Below, in pieces: positions 8,394 to 15,936 of a stretch of 26,007 nucleotides of DNA (positions are counted from its first letter, which is position 1; each line of letters starts with the position of its first letter). The notes beneath the pieces are model-generated. The model was not told where the DNA came from, searched no databases, and saw only the letters and a list, made by a program, of their open reading frames with translations. Made by a program: the position numbers and the translations under genes. Location of the stretch: positions 1 through 26,007 of the forward strand of contig CAMPAX010000007.1 of NCBI GenBank assembly GCA_946633495.1, given 5' to 3'. The DNA is from an uncultured Lachnospiraceae bacterium (GTDB taxonomy: Bacteria > Bacillota > Clostridia > Lachnospirales > Lachnospiraceae).

Positions 8394-9437
8394 TCAGTCA
8401 ATTCCGCCGAATTTTTTAAATGGAGTCAGGCGAAATGCTGCTCGTCCGACGATCTTGTCTAATTTGATGTTCCCAACGTCTGCCCAACGGCTGTCACGGC
8501 TGTTGTTCCTGTTGTCTCCAAGAACAAAGACTTCATCCGGTCCCAGTGTGATCGGACTGGAGGCGATCCCGTTGTTTCGGATCCGGTCAAACTGCTTCGG
8601 TTCCACAAGGACCTCTCCGTTGATCAGGATATCCCCGTTATCCGTGATCTGTACGGTTTCTCCGGGAAGACCGATGATACGCTTGATGTAATTCACGTCA
8701 TCCTGATAAGGGAATACGATGATATCATAACGCTTCGGTTCTCCGAACCGGTACGCCAGCATATTGATCCAGAGACTGTCTCCGGACTGCAGCGTCGGTT
8801 CCATGGAATCACCGTGCACAGTGGTCCGTCTGCCCACATAGGTAATGATGAGAAAGCAGATCAGTATTACGATACCGATATAAATGATGAGACTGAGCAG
8901 ATCCTTTACGATATTTACATCTTCCGGACGTTCTTTTCGTTTGGATTTTTTCCGTCGTCTTCCGCCTCGCTCCTTTTCTTCAGCAGCATCCGGTTCTTCG
9001 GTTTCGGAATCCTCTGACTGTTCTTTTCCATCCGCACTTTCATCAGAGGTCATTCCAGAAGCCTTCGTTGCTTCGGAAGCCGGCTCTCCGGCTTCTTCGG
9101 ATGAAGCTTCCGATTCATTCACATTTCCGGAAGTCTTACCCTCGACTTCCTCCATGGCACGTCTGGACTCCTCCGCCGCCTGTTTCGCAGCACGCTTCAG
9201 ATCCGCCATGCTGACCTCCGGAAGATCATCCAAACCTTCCTTCTGCATCTTTCTTTCCAGCTTCTCCTGCTTACGGCGCTCTTTTTCCAGCCTTTTTTCT
9301 TCTTTTCTACGCTCTTTTTCCAGACGCTTTTCTTCTTTTGTAAGAGGAGTGCCGTTTTCGATCAAAGCCTTGATCTCTTCGGAAGTAGTACCTTCCTGTA
9401 ATTCCTCATGATTCTCGTTTTCGTCAAAATTACTCAT
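8394..9437 (-). CDS. lepB: Type I signal peptidase with long charged N-terminal extension
   Basis: Signal peptidase I cleaves signal peptides from exported proteins at the outer membrane face. From the chosen start the protein is 347 residues. Residues 1-175 are a charged extension: an alternating Lys/Glu/Arg stretch (about 34-66, with EEKRLEKERRK repeated) that should form a helix or coiled coil, then a Ser/Glu-rich acidic linker, then a basic patch. A single membrane segment (about 181-199) precedes the catalytic domain. The catalytic Ser211 lies in GDSMEPTLQSGD and the general base Lys252 in NYIKRIIGLPGE, with GDNRNNSRDSR later. The ATG at 9437 has AGGA six bases upstream and clears the rbgA stop by 17 bases; an upstream extension to 9542 would run into rbgA. 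Ordinary Gram-positive enzymes lack so long an extension. Confidence 0.93.
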   Translation of the reverse strand: MSNFDENENHEELQEGTTSEEIKALIENGTPLTKEEKRLEKERRKEEKRLEKERRKQEKLERKMQKEGLDDLPEVSMADLKRAAKQAAEESRRAMEEVEGKTSGNVNESEASSEEAGEPASEATKASGMTSDESADGKEQSEDSETEEPDAAEEKERGGRRRKKSKRKERPEDVNIVKDLLSLIIYIGIVILICFLIITYVGRRTTVHGDSMEPTLQSGDSLWINMLAYRFGEPKRYDIIVFPYQDDVNYIKRIIGLPGETVQITDNGDILINGEVLVEPKQFDRIRNNGIASSPITLGPDEVFVLGDNRNNSRDSRWADVGNIKLDKIVGRAAFRLTPFKKFGGID

Positions 9438-9454
9438 ATTCTGTCCTGTTTTCT

Positions 9455-10321
9455 TTAATCTTGTTTTTGACCCTGGGATACCGGAACTGCTTCCAGAGTG
9501 ACTCTTCCCAGCTTTCCGCTGCGTACATCGTCCAAAAAGCATTTTGCAGCCTTATCCAGATCCGGCAGATTTCCCTTTTTCACGCATTTTCTGATATCCG
9601 CGATCTGAGCAAGCCCTTCTGCCGCAGACATACCATTCGTAATTTTATACCTATCCGACAGTAGATTGCAATAGTATTTTTGCATAAAAACAAGAAGTTC
9701 AGCCGAAAGCTCCGTAAGATCCAGGATATCATCGTTGATGGAACCGATCCATGCCAGAGCCGTTCCCACCTTAGGATCATCAAACTTCGGCCAGAGGATT
9801 CCGGGCGTATCCAGAAGATCCATATCCTTCGAGATCCGAATCCACTGCTTTCCCTTGGTGACTCCGGGTTTGTTCCCGGTTTTGGCTACCGCCTTTCCGG
9901 CGAATGAATTGATAAATGTGGATTTTCCCACATTCGGAATCCCGGCGATCATCGCCTTAACCGGGCGTCCGACGATCCCGCGTCTTCTGTCCCGTTCGAT
10001 CTTCTCCCGACAGACATTCTGTACTGTCTTCCCGACAATGGAGACGTCCTTCCTGGTCCTTGAATCCATGACCAGCACAGCAAAGCCCTGCTTCTCATAA
10101 TACTCTTTCCAGAGTTTGGTGGCGTTCGGATCCGCCAGATCGGCCTTATTCAGGATCAGCAGACGAAACTTACCCTTTGCCAGCTTATCTATATCCGGAT
10201 TCCTGGCCGCATTCGGAACACGGGCGTCTACAAGCTCGATCACAATGTCGATCAGCTTTATATTTTCCTCCATCATCCGGCGGGCACTTGTCATATGCCC
10301 GGGATACCATTGAATCTCCAT
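9455..10321 (-). CDS. rbgA: Ribosome biogenesis GTPase RbgA (YlqF)
   Basis: RbgA is a circularly permuted GTPase needed for late assembly of the large ribosomal subunit. The 288-residue product starts with the family signature QWYPGHMTSARRMM and shows the permuted motif order: NKADLAD (G4) first, then GIPNVGKSTFINS (G1), GVTKGKQW, and DTPGILWPK (G3), followed by a C-terminal helical domain. The ATG has AGGG eight bases upstream. It sits between two signal peptidase genes, downstream of rplS, which encodes L19. Confidence 0.96.
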   Translation of the reverse strand: MEIQWYPGHMTSARRMMEENIKLIDIVIELVDARVPNAARNPDIDKLAKGKFRLLILNKADLADPNATKLWKEYYEKQGFAVLVMDSRTRKDVSIVGKTVQNVCREKIERDRRRGIVGRPVKAMIAGIPNVGKSTFINSFAGKAVAKTGNKPGVTKGKQWIRISKDMDLLDTPGILWPKFDDPKVGTALAWIGSINDDILDLTELSAELLVFMQKYYCNLLSDRYKITNGMSAAEGLAQIADIRKCVKKGNLPDLDKAAKCFLDDVRSGKLGRVTLEAVPVSQGQKQD

Positions 10322-10367
10322 AGTTATTTCCCTGTCTTGGTTCTTATTTCGTCTGTTATTCCGTCTT

Positions 10368-11066
10368 TTAGTCTGTCTCTTCTTCGGTCTTTGCTTCGGT
10401 TTTTTCTTCGGTTACTTCTTCTGTTTCTTCCTCTGACTGTGTATCCTCCCGTTCATCCGTTGGATTCACGATCCTTCCCCGCTTTCCCTTCGTCAGCCGG
10501 TAGAATACCTTTCCCCGGATTTCCGACTGCTGGACATTTCCATAGGTGGAAAATCTGGAGTCTTCACTGCTGCCTGCATTGTCGCCGATCACAAAATACT
10601 CTTTCTCTCCCAGGGTGACCGGAGTGGCCAGTCTTCCCACAGATTGAATGACGCCCGGGTCGTAGGCCGGATCCAACGGTTCATCATTCACCACCATTCT
10701 GCCGCCCATGACGGATATCTTGTCCCCCGGAATTGCGATCACCCGCTTGATATCAAAATAAGCATCCGAGCCCATGGGGCGTATGGCCACGATATCGCCT
10801 CTTTTTATGGAGCCGAACAGATAAGAAAGTTTACTAACCAGAACCGTATCTCCGGTGGACAGCGCCGGTTCCATGGACGGTCCCTGAACCTTTATGGTCT
10901 GAAAACCAAAGGTGATCAGCGCATAACCAAGTACCGCCGCAGAAAAGATCACAAGCAATGTGGCACGGATCTCCCCGAAGAACTTTTTCCTCTTTTTTTT
11001 CAGTTCATTTGCGGTTTCTTTTTTCTGAAGTGTAAAATCCTGACCGCTGATGTGTTTTCTCTTCAT
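10368..11066 (-). CDS. lepB: Type I signal peptidase, second copy
   Basis: A second, shorter signal peptidase I of 232 residues. A basic cytoplasmic N-terminus leads to one membrane segment (about 34-54). The catalytic Ser64 is in GPSMEPALSTGD and Lys107 in FDIKRVIAIPGD; GDNAGSSEDSR follows. The C-terminus, after about residue 200, is an acidic tail rich in repeated Thr-Glu-Glu, which is not part of the standard domain. GGGAG lies eight bases upstream of the ATG. The gene begins just after the hairpin that follows rplS, so expression could come by readthrough. Two different signal peptidases flanking rbgA suggest divided substrate ranges, but this is inference. Confidence 0.95.
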   Translation of the reverse strand: MKRKHISGQDFTLQKKETANELKKKRKKFFGEIRATLLVIFSAAVLGYALITFGFQTIKVQGPSMEPALSTGDTVLVSKLSYLFGSIKRGDIVAIRPMGSDAYFDIKRVIAIPGDKISVMGGRMVVNDEPLDPAYDPGVIQSVGRLATPVTLGEKEYFVIGDNAGSSEDSRFSTYGNVQQSEIRGKVFYRLTKGKRGRIVNPTDEREDTQSEEETEEVTEEKTEAKTEEETD

Positions 11067-11098
11067 TTACAGCACTCCCAAAGCACGTGTAAACCAAA

Positions 11099-11127
11099 GA
11101 CACCGGAGTTTACGAAACCCCGGTGTC
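11099..11127 (-). terminator. Hairpin after rplS, probable terminator or attenuator
   Basis: An eight-base stem GACACCGG/CCGGTGTC is extended internally by GTTT/AAAC across a one-base bulge on each side. On the minus strand it is followed by TTTGGTTT, a broken T tract. It could terminate most rplS transcripts while letting some continue into lepB. Confidence 0.6.
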
Positions 11128-11144
11128 TGCAAGTGATCCTACAA

Positions 11145-11513
11145 TTATTTAACAAGCTCTTTCACTTTTGCACGCTTGCCGATTCTGTCACGCAGGTAGT
11201 ACAGTTTTGCTCTTCTTGCCTTACCAAGACGAACAACCTCAACCTTCTCGATCAGAGGAGAATTCATCGGCCAGGTCTTCTCAACGCCGACACCGTTGGA
11301 ATTCTTACGTACGGTAAATGTCTTACGTGCACCGGTTCCCTGCTTCTTGATAACGGTTCCTTCGAACACCTGGATACGGGAACGGTTTCCTTCTTTGATC
11401 ATTGCAGATACGCGAACGGTATCGCCGACATTGAATTTCAGTTCTTCTTTCCGAACCTGTGCATCTTCAATGCTCTTCATGATCTCAACATTGCTTTTCT
11501 TTGCTTCGCTCAT
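11145..11513 (-). CDS. rplS: 50S ribosomal protein L19
   Basis: L19 lies at the interface of the two ribosomal subunits. The 122-residue product carries VGDTVRVSAMIKEGNRSRIQ, FEGTVIKKQG, TFTVRKNSNGVGVEKTWPMN-type family sequence and RRAKLYYLRDR near the end. The start is taken as the ATG at 11513 because GGAGG stands eight bases upstream; an upstream TTG at 11528 in the same frame overlaps that ribosome binding site and is rejected. A consensus-like promoter and a structured leader of about 180 bases precede it. Confidence 0.97.
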   Translation of the reverse strand: MSEAKKSNVEIMKSIEDAQVRKEELKFNVGDTVRVSAMIKEGNRSRIQVFEGTVIKKQGTGARKTFTVRKNSNGVGVEKTWPMNSPLIEKVEVVRLGKARRAKLYYLRDRIGKRAKVKELVK

Positions 11514-11691
11514 TTTTACATCCTCCAATATAAGTTAAATAAAGATCAGGCGTTCATTCTATCTTTCTTATCTTGTCAGATACGGAACAAAAGATCCGTT
11601 CCGATTCATCCGATATTCAGGGCAGAAGGTCCTGATGGGTGTATTCTCAGGTTTGAGAATCTACGATACAGCGGACCGCCACGATCACAGC
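11514..11691 (-). promoter_or_regulatory. Structured 5' leader of rplS (candidate r-protein leader)
   Basis: About 178 bases separate the predicted transcription start from the rplS ATG. Two hairpins can be drawn: an outer GGTCC/GGACC pairing (11628-11677) enclosing ATTCTC/GAGAAT (11643-11648 with 11655-11660), and CGGAAC/GTTCCG at 11583-11603. L19 leaders are known in Firmicutes as autoregulatory r-protein leaders; I cannot confirm that this matches the described fold. Confidence 0.4.
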
Positions 11692-11697
11692 CTTGAC

Positions 11698-11726
11698 AGT
11701 TTAACATAATGACATAAGAATTGCAA
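11698..11726 (-). promoter_or_regulatory. Sigma-A type promoter for rplS
   Basis: On the minus strand TTGCAA (-35, 11721-11726) is separated by 17 bases from TAAACT (-10, 11698-11703). It lies just downstream of the terminator that ends the preceding operon, which fits a new transcription unit. Confidence 0.6.
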
Positions 11727-11751
11727 GACTTTTTTAAAAGATTAAAGGAAA

Positions 11752-11788
11752 AGAAAAGCAAGGTCCCGTCCGGAATCCCTGCTTTTCT
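11752..11788 (-). terminator. Intrinsic terminator of the cmk-ispH/rpsA unit
   Basis: A nine-base stem AGAAAAGCA/TGCTTTTCT surrounds a GC-richer interior, starting 23 bases after the fusion gene stop. The minus-strand continuation TTCCTTTAATCTTTT is T-rich. It is followed by the rplS promoter. Confidence 0.65.
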
Positions 11789-11810
11789 TTTATATGTTTT
11801 TAATTTCTGA

Positions 11811-13853
11811 TTACTCTTCTGTTGTCTCAGCACTCTCAACCGCTTCAGCAACTTCCTCAGGAACATCGATGGTTGCCGGAGCTTCCTCTGTGGAAGCAAC
11901 AACATCGCTATCCTCTTCATCAGCAGGAGCGTCCTGATCTGCATCCTTCAGGAGTGCCTTGATGGACAGGCTGATCTTCTTCTCAGGTCCTTTGAAATCA
12001 ACGACCTTAGCGGTAATAGTCTCACCGGTCTTCAGAACATCTGACGGCTTGTCAACATGCTCGTTGGAGATCTGAGATACGTGAAGCAGTGCGTCGATGC
12101 CGGGCTCAAGAACGATGAAAGCACCGAAATCAGCCATACGAGCTACACGTCCGGTTACAACAGTGCCTACCGCATACTTCTCAGCAGCGGTCAGCCACGG
12201 ATTCTGATCCTCGAACTTCAGAGACAGCGCGATCTTCTCGCCATTGATCTCTTTGATGAAGCACTTTACGATATCGCCAACCTTGAAGACTTTCTTCGGA
12301 TGATCTACACGGCCCCAGGACATCTCGGAGATATGAAGCAGACCGTCTGCTCCGCCAAGATCGATGAATGCGCCGAAATCGGTAACATTCTTTACGGAAC
12401 CTTCAACAACATCGCCGACATGGATGCGTCCGAACAGCTCTTCAGCGGCTTTCTTCTTTCTCTCAATGACCAGTTCCTTACGGTTACCGATCACTCTTCT
12501 CTTCTGAGGATTGAACTCTGTGAGAATAAACTCGATCTCCTGATTCACATACTTCTCAAGATTCTTCTCAAATGTGTCAGATACAAGGCTTGCGGGAATA
12601 AATACTCTGCACTCATCTACGGAGACGCTGAGTCCTCCGGAACGAGCTTCCGTTACGACGCCCTTAACAACGGTTCCCTCGTTAAATGCCTTCTCAAGCT
12701 CTTCATTTGCCTTCTCTGCCTTTACACGCTTTACAGAAAGAAGTACCTGTCCCTCTCCGTCGTTCACCTTCAGAACCTTCGCGGTAATGGTGTCTCCTAC
12801 ATTGACCTCCTGAGTAAGATCAACGGGAGTGTTGGAATACTCTGCTGCCGTTACGATACCGTCAGACTTGTAGTTGATATTAACTACGATCTCCTCCGGC
12901 TTAACGGTAATAACCTTGCCCTCAACGACCTGTCCGTTTTTGATGGAAACAGGGTTTTCCTCCTGTAACATCTGTTCAAAGTTTTCTTCTGACATGCTGT
13001 CATGAACCTCCTTAATGATTTTGTTCGGGGTAGATGCCCCAGCTGTAATACCTACCCTACGCACGGATTCAAAAGCAGTCAATTCCATCAAATCCAAGTC
13101 ACTAAGTGTCTGTATGTAGTAAGTATTTCCACATGCCTGTCGGCTGATCTCCACCAGTTTTTGAGTGTTGGAGCTGTTCCTGCCACCGATCACGATCATG
13201 GCGTCGACTTTTGAAGCCAGTTCCCGGGCTTCGGTCTGTCGCTCTTCGGTCGCATTGCACACAGTCTGACAAACACGTATATTATAATATTTTTCTCTCA
13301 ATAATACAACTATTTCTTCAAATTTTTTTAAATGAAATGTTGTCTGACTTACAACCGTCACCTGCCGGTCTGAAATCTCGGGAAGCCGGCTTACCTCTTC
13401 CGGTTCTGACAGGATAAACGGCGAGGAAGCGCACCAGTCCCGGATCCCGTGAACCTCGGCATGATTCGGGTCTCCGACGATAATGATGACGTCATTTGCC
13501 TCGGAACGTTCCTTCACGATCCGATGGATATTTTTAACAAACGGACAGGTTGCATCCACAATGCGATGTCCGGCCGCTTCGATGGCCTCATACTCCTGCC
13601 GGCCGATGCCATGCGAACGCACGATGATGGTGGAAGGCGGAAGCTTTCGGATCTCATCAATGGTATCGATACAGGCTACCCCTTTCTCCGCAAGCTCTCT
13701 GGTCACCTCTTCATTATGAATGATCGGACCATAGGTAAAAACCCGCTCGTCATGATCCGAATGCGCCTTTGCGTCCGCCTCCGAATAGGCCAGATCCACT
13801 GCCCTTTTGACGCCGAAACAGAACCCCGCTGTTTTTGCAACGATCACTTCCAT
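11811..13853 (-). CDS. ispH: Fused IspH and ribosomal protein S1
   Basis: One 680-residue reading frame joins two proteins. Residues 1-280 are 4-hydroxy-3-methylbut-2-enyl diphosphate reductase, the last enzyme of the MEP isoprenoid pathway: cluster-binding C12 (GFCFGVKRA), C103 (DATCPFV) and C199 (TVCNAT), with substrate-site H46, H81, H131 and E133 all visible. From about residue 287 the protein is S1-like, with four S1 domains (roughly 305-372, 390-460, 475-545, 560-630) and an acidic Ala/Glu/Asp tail. Such fusions are known in several Clostridia. GGGGAG lies seven bases before the ATG, and the gene starts four bases after the cmk stop. At the junction there is an AAGGAGG sequence and an in-frame ATG (12995), so a free 394-residue S1 could also be made. 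Confidence 0.96.
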   Translation of the reverse strand: MEVIVAKTAGFCFGVKRAVDLAYSEADAKAHSDHDERVFTYGPIIHNEEVTRELAEKGVACIDTIDEIRKLPPSTIIVRSHGIGRQEYEAIEAAGHRIVDATCPFVKNIHRIVKERSEANDVIIIVGDPNHAEVHGIRDWCASSPFILSEPEEVSRLPEISDRQVTVVSQTTFHLKKFEEIVVLLREKYYNIRVCQTVCNATEERQTEARELASKVDAMIVIGGRNSSNTQKLVEISRQACGNTYYIQTLSDLDLMELTAFESVRRVGITAGASTPNKIIKEVHDSMSEENFEQMLQEENPVSIKNGQVVEGKVITVKPEEIVVNINYKSDGIVTAAEYSNTPVDLTQEVNVGDTITAKVLKVNDGEGQVLLSVKRVKAEKANEELEKAFNEGTVVKGVVTEARSGGLSVSVDECRVFIPASLVSDTFEKNLEKYVNQEIEFILTEFNPQKRRVIGNRKELVIERKKKAAEELFGRIHVGDVVEGSVKNVTDFGAFIDLGGADGLLHISEMSWGRVDHPKKVFKVGDIVKCFIKEINGEKIALSLKFEDQNPWLTAAEKYAVGTVVTGRVARMADFGAFIVLEPGIDALLHVSQISNEHVDKPSDVLKTGETITAKVVDFKGPEKKISLSIKALLKDADQDAPADEEDSDVVASTEEAPATIDVPEEVAEAVESAETTEE
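12993..13013 (-). promoter_or_regulatory. Candidate internal translation start for S1 inside the ispH-rpsA fusion
   Basis: On the minus strand AAGGAGG (13007-13013) is followed 11 bases later by an in-frame ATG (12995) that opens the sequence MSEENFEQML, exactly where IspH homology ends. The AAGGAGG falls on Lys-Glu-Val codons. The spacing is a little long for an optimal site, and an out-of-frame ATG lies only three bases after it. Confidence 0.45.
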
Positions 13854-13857
13854 ATGA

Positions 13858-14529
13858 TCACTCCCCGGATGCCATCCGTTCTTTCGCCAGCCGGACGATC
13901 TCGGAAACCACCTCTTCGATGGTCATATTCGAGGAATCCACAAGAACCGCATCCTCTGCCTGTCTGAGAGGTGCGATCTTTCGGTTCATGTCCTGAAAAT
14001 CTCTTTTTTCGATATCTTCCTTGATGACATCCAGCTTCGGATTACCGCCCATCTGCTTTAATTCTTTAAACCGCCGCTCTGCCCGAACCTCCACGGAAGC
14101 CGTAAGATAGATCTTGAGCTCGGCATTCGGCAGAATATTGGTTCCGATATCACGTCCGTCCATCAGCACATCATTCTTCGTCGCAATATCCCGCTGAAGA
14201 TCCAGAAGCTTTGCACGCACCTCCGGAAGCGCTGCGGTTCGAGAAGCCATATTTCCAACTTTTTCACTGCGGATCTCCGCAGAAACATCCTGCAGATTTA
14301 AGAATACGTGCTGTACATCCTTCTCATAGGCGATATTGATCCGGATATGATCCAGTGCTGATTTTAACCTGTCTTTATCCTCGATATTCGTCTTCGCATC
14401 GAGAAGATATAACGCAATGGCACGATACATGGCGCCGGTGTCCACATACAGGAATCCAAGGCGCTGTGCAGCCAGACGTGCGATGGTGCTTTTGCCGGCA
14501 CCGGCCGGGCCGTCGATGGCGATATTCAT
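13858..14529 (-). CDS. cmk: Cytidylate kinase
   Basis: Cmk phosphorylates CMP and dCMP with ATP in the cytoplasm. The 223-residue product has the P loop GPAGAGKSTIA (residues 7-17), the family segment FLYVDTGAMYRAIAL, and MDGRDIGTNILP (usually DGRDIGT) plus RRFKEL toward the C-terminus. It precedes ispH-rpsA by four bases, the cmk-ispH-S1 order common in Clostridia. GGGGG is found about ten bases upstream of the ATG, and a plausible promoter lies about 100 bases upstream. Confidence 0.96.
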   Translation of the reverse strand: MNIAIDGPAGAGKSTIARLAAQRLGFLYVDTGAMYRAIALYLLDAKTNIEDKDRLKSALDHIRINIAYEKDVQHVFLNLQDVSAEIRSEKVGNMASRTAALPEVRAKLLDLQRDIATKNDVLMDGRDIGTNILPNAELKIYLTASVEVRAERRFKELKQMGGNPKLDVIKEDIEKRDFQDMNRKIAPLRQAEDAVLVDSSNMTIEEVVSEIVRLAKERMASGE

Positions 14530-14630
14530 TTTCCACTAACCCCCTTTGTAAATACTGACCGAAGCCTCCCTTTTCAGAGGAAGATCCGGTTACTGATGTT
14601 TTGTCTGTTTTTAATTCGAACAACAAAGAT

Positions 14631-14659
14631 AATGTAACATAAAAACCGTTTCATTTCAA
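14631..14659 (-). promoter_or_regulatory. Sigma-A type promoter for cmk-ispH/rpsA
   Basis: On the minus strand TTGAAA (-35, 14654-14659) is spaced 17 bases from TACATT (-10, 14631-14636). It follows the terminator of the cation transporter gene and leaves a leader of about 95 bases before cmk. Confidence 0.5.
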
Positions 14660-14666
14660 CAAAAAC

Positions 14667-14703
14667 GAGACAGCCGCCCTTGCTTCTGCAGTGGTGCTGT
14701 CTC
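14667..14703 (-). terminator. Intrinsic terminator after the cation transporter gene
   Basis: A perfect eight-base stem GAGACAGC/GCTGTCTC encloses a 21-base loop and is followed on the minus strand by GTTTTTG. It begins seven bases past the stop codon. The plus strand also has ATTTTTA after it, so it could act in both directions, although no plus-strand gene approaches it. Confidence 0.75.
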
Positions 14704-14710
14704 ATTTTTA

Positions 14711-15847
14711 TCATGCATAATCCGTATCCATCGCCACCTGAAGCGTATAGTCCGGAAATTCCTTCTGTACATCAGTGACGACCTCTTTGTACAGGGCTCT
14801 CCGATCCTTTGCATCGAAGCTGACGACGATATCAAAACGGATATTCTTTTCTTCTTTTGTCAGATAAAACCCATGGATCTGCAGGATATGAGGGTGGGCA
14901 AGCACGATCTTCTGTACTTTATCCCGGGTCTTTATGATCTCCTCATCTTTCGTGTTCACCGAATAAACTCCGACGGCTGTAAGTATCACCTGATGCTTCG
15001 TATAAACTGCCGTCTGGATCTCCCGGATCAACCGGTCCAGCCGATCTGCCGTATAGGTATCCGGAACCTCGATATGAATGGAACCGTTCCATTTGTCCGG
15101 ACCGTAATTGTTCAGCACAAGGTCATAGGCCCCCTGCACATCCGGGAAACCGATCACCGTTTCCTTGATCTCTTTTGCCAGCTCTGCATCACTGCGTTCG
15201 CCCAGGATCTGAGACACGGTATCTTTCAGCATTTCAAACCCGGCTTTGATGATAATGATGGAGATAATGGCACCCAGCCACGCCTCCAGGGATACATCAC
15301 AGACCAGGAAGACGATGGCCGCAACCAAAGTCGAAGCCGAGATCACGGAATCTAACGTCGCATCCTCCCCGGAGTTGATCAGGGAATCCGAACGGACTCT
15401 TATGCCTACACTTTTTACGTAACGTCCAAGGATGAACTTTACCACTACCGCCACACCCACTATGATCAGTGAAACCGTATTATAATCCGGCGTTTCCGGA
15501 TTTACGATCTTCTTTATGGATTCCACAAAGGATGTGATACCTGCATAAAGAATGATCAGCGAAATGACCATGGCACTGAGATATTCGATCCTGCCGTACC
15601 CGAAGGGATGCTTCTTATCCGGTTCCTTTCCGGCCAGTTTCGTTCCCACGATGGTGATAAGGGAGCTTCCTGCATCCGAGATATTATTTACCGCATCCAG
15701 TACAATGGCGATGGAATTGGTGATAAGTCCGATCACTGCCTTAAAACCGGCCAGCAATACATTTGCAACGATTCCTATAATGCTGGTTTTGATGATGGTT
15801 TTTTCACGTGATTTATCATCTTCTATCCTGACTGTTTCTTTTGCCAT
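14711..15847 (-). CDS. Cation diffusion facilitator family transporter
   Basis: This 378-residue membrane protein matches the cation diffusion facilitator family, which exports divalent metals by proton antiport. About six membrane segments lie in residues 20-215, with HPFGYGRIEYLSAM after the second; the rest is a cytoplasmic domain with two ferredoxin-like stretches, longer than in simple members. Aligned by eye to E. coli FieF, the transport-site pairs read N-x3-D in DAVNNISD and N-x3-D in INSGED, where FieF has D-x3-D and H-x3-D, so the metal may differ from zinc. The start ATG has GGGG seven bases upstream. An extended -10 promoter lies in the gap after gpx. Confidence 0.9.
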   Translation of the reverse strand: MAKETVRIEDDKSREKTIIKTSIIGIVANVLLAGFKAVIGLITNSIAIVLDAVNNISDAGSSLITIVGTKLAGKEPDKKHPFGYGRIEYLSAMVISLIILYAGITSFVESIKKIVNPETPDYNTVSLIIVGVAVVVKFILGRYVKSVGIRVRSDSLINSGEDATLDSVISASTLVAAIVFLVCDVSLEAWLGAIISIIIIKAGFEMLKDTVSQILGERSDAELAKEIKETVIGFPDVQGAYDLVLNNYGPDKWNGSIHIEVPDTYTADRLDRLIREIQTAVYTKHQVILTAVGVYSVNTKDEEIIKTRDKVQKIVLAHPHILQIHGFYLTKEEKNIRFDIVVSFDAKDRRALYKEVVTDVQKEFPDYTLQVAMDTDYA

Positions 15848-15909
15848 GCTTTTTCCCCGATCAAAGTTTCATCTGCTTATGCAGACCATGCAGTATTATT
15901 CCTTACCTG

Positions 15910-15918
15910 ATTATACCA
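15910..15918 (-). promoter_or_regulatory. Extended -10 promoter for the cation transporter gene
   Basis: The minus strand reads TGGTATAAT, an exact TGnTATAAT match, about 63 bases before the start codon. No good -35 is visible, as is usual for extended -10 promoters. No terminator separates it from gpx, so the gene may also be reached by readthrough. Confidence 0.55.
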
Positions 15919-15936
15919 TTTATTGGGGAATGAATA

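Noticed and set aside
8210..8401. A 63-residue minus-strand frame between lepB and rnhB
   Set aside because: It overlaps the rnhB start and the lepB end, crosses a stable hairpin, has no convincing ribosome binding site, and resembles no protein I know.
9438..9542. Lengthened N-terminus of the upstream-extended signal peptidase
   Set aside because: The added codons overlap the rbgA 3' end and read unlike the acidic start at 9437, which has its own AGGA site.
11514..11528. TTG start for rplS five codons upstream
   Set aside because: That TTG overlaps the GGAGG that serves the ATG at 11513, and has no site of its own.
14375..14626. A small minus-strand frame overlapping the cmk start
   Set aside because: Out of frame with cmk, which is a clear conserved gene, and it contains no recognisable domain.
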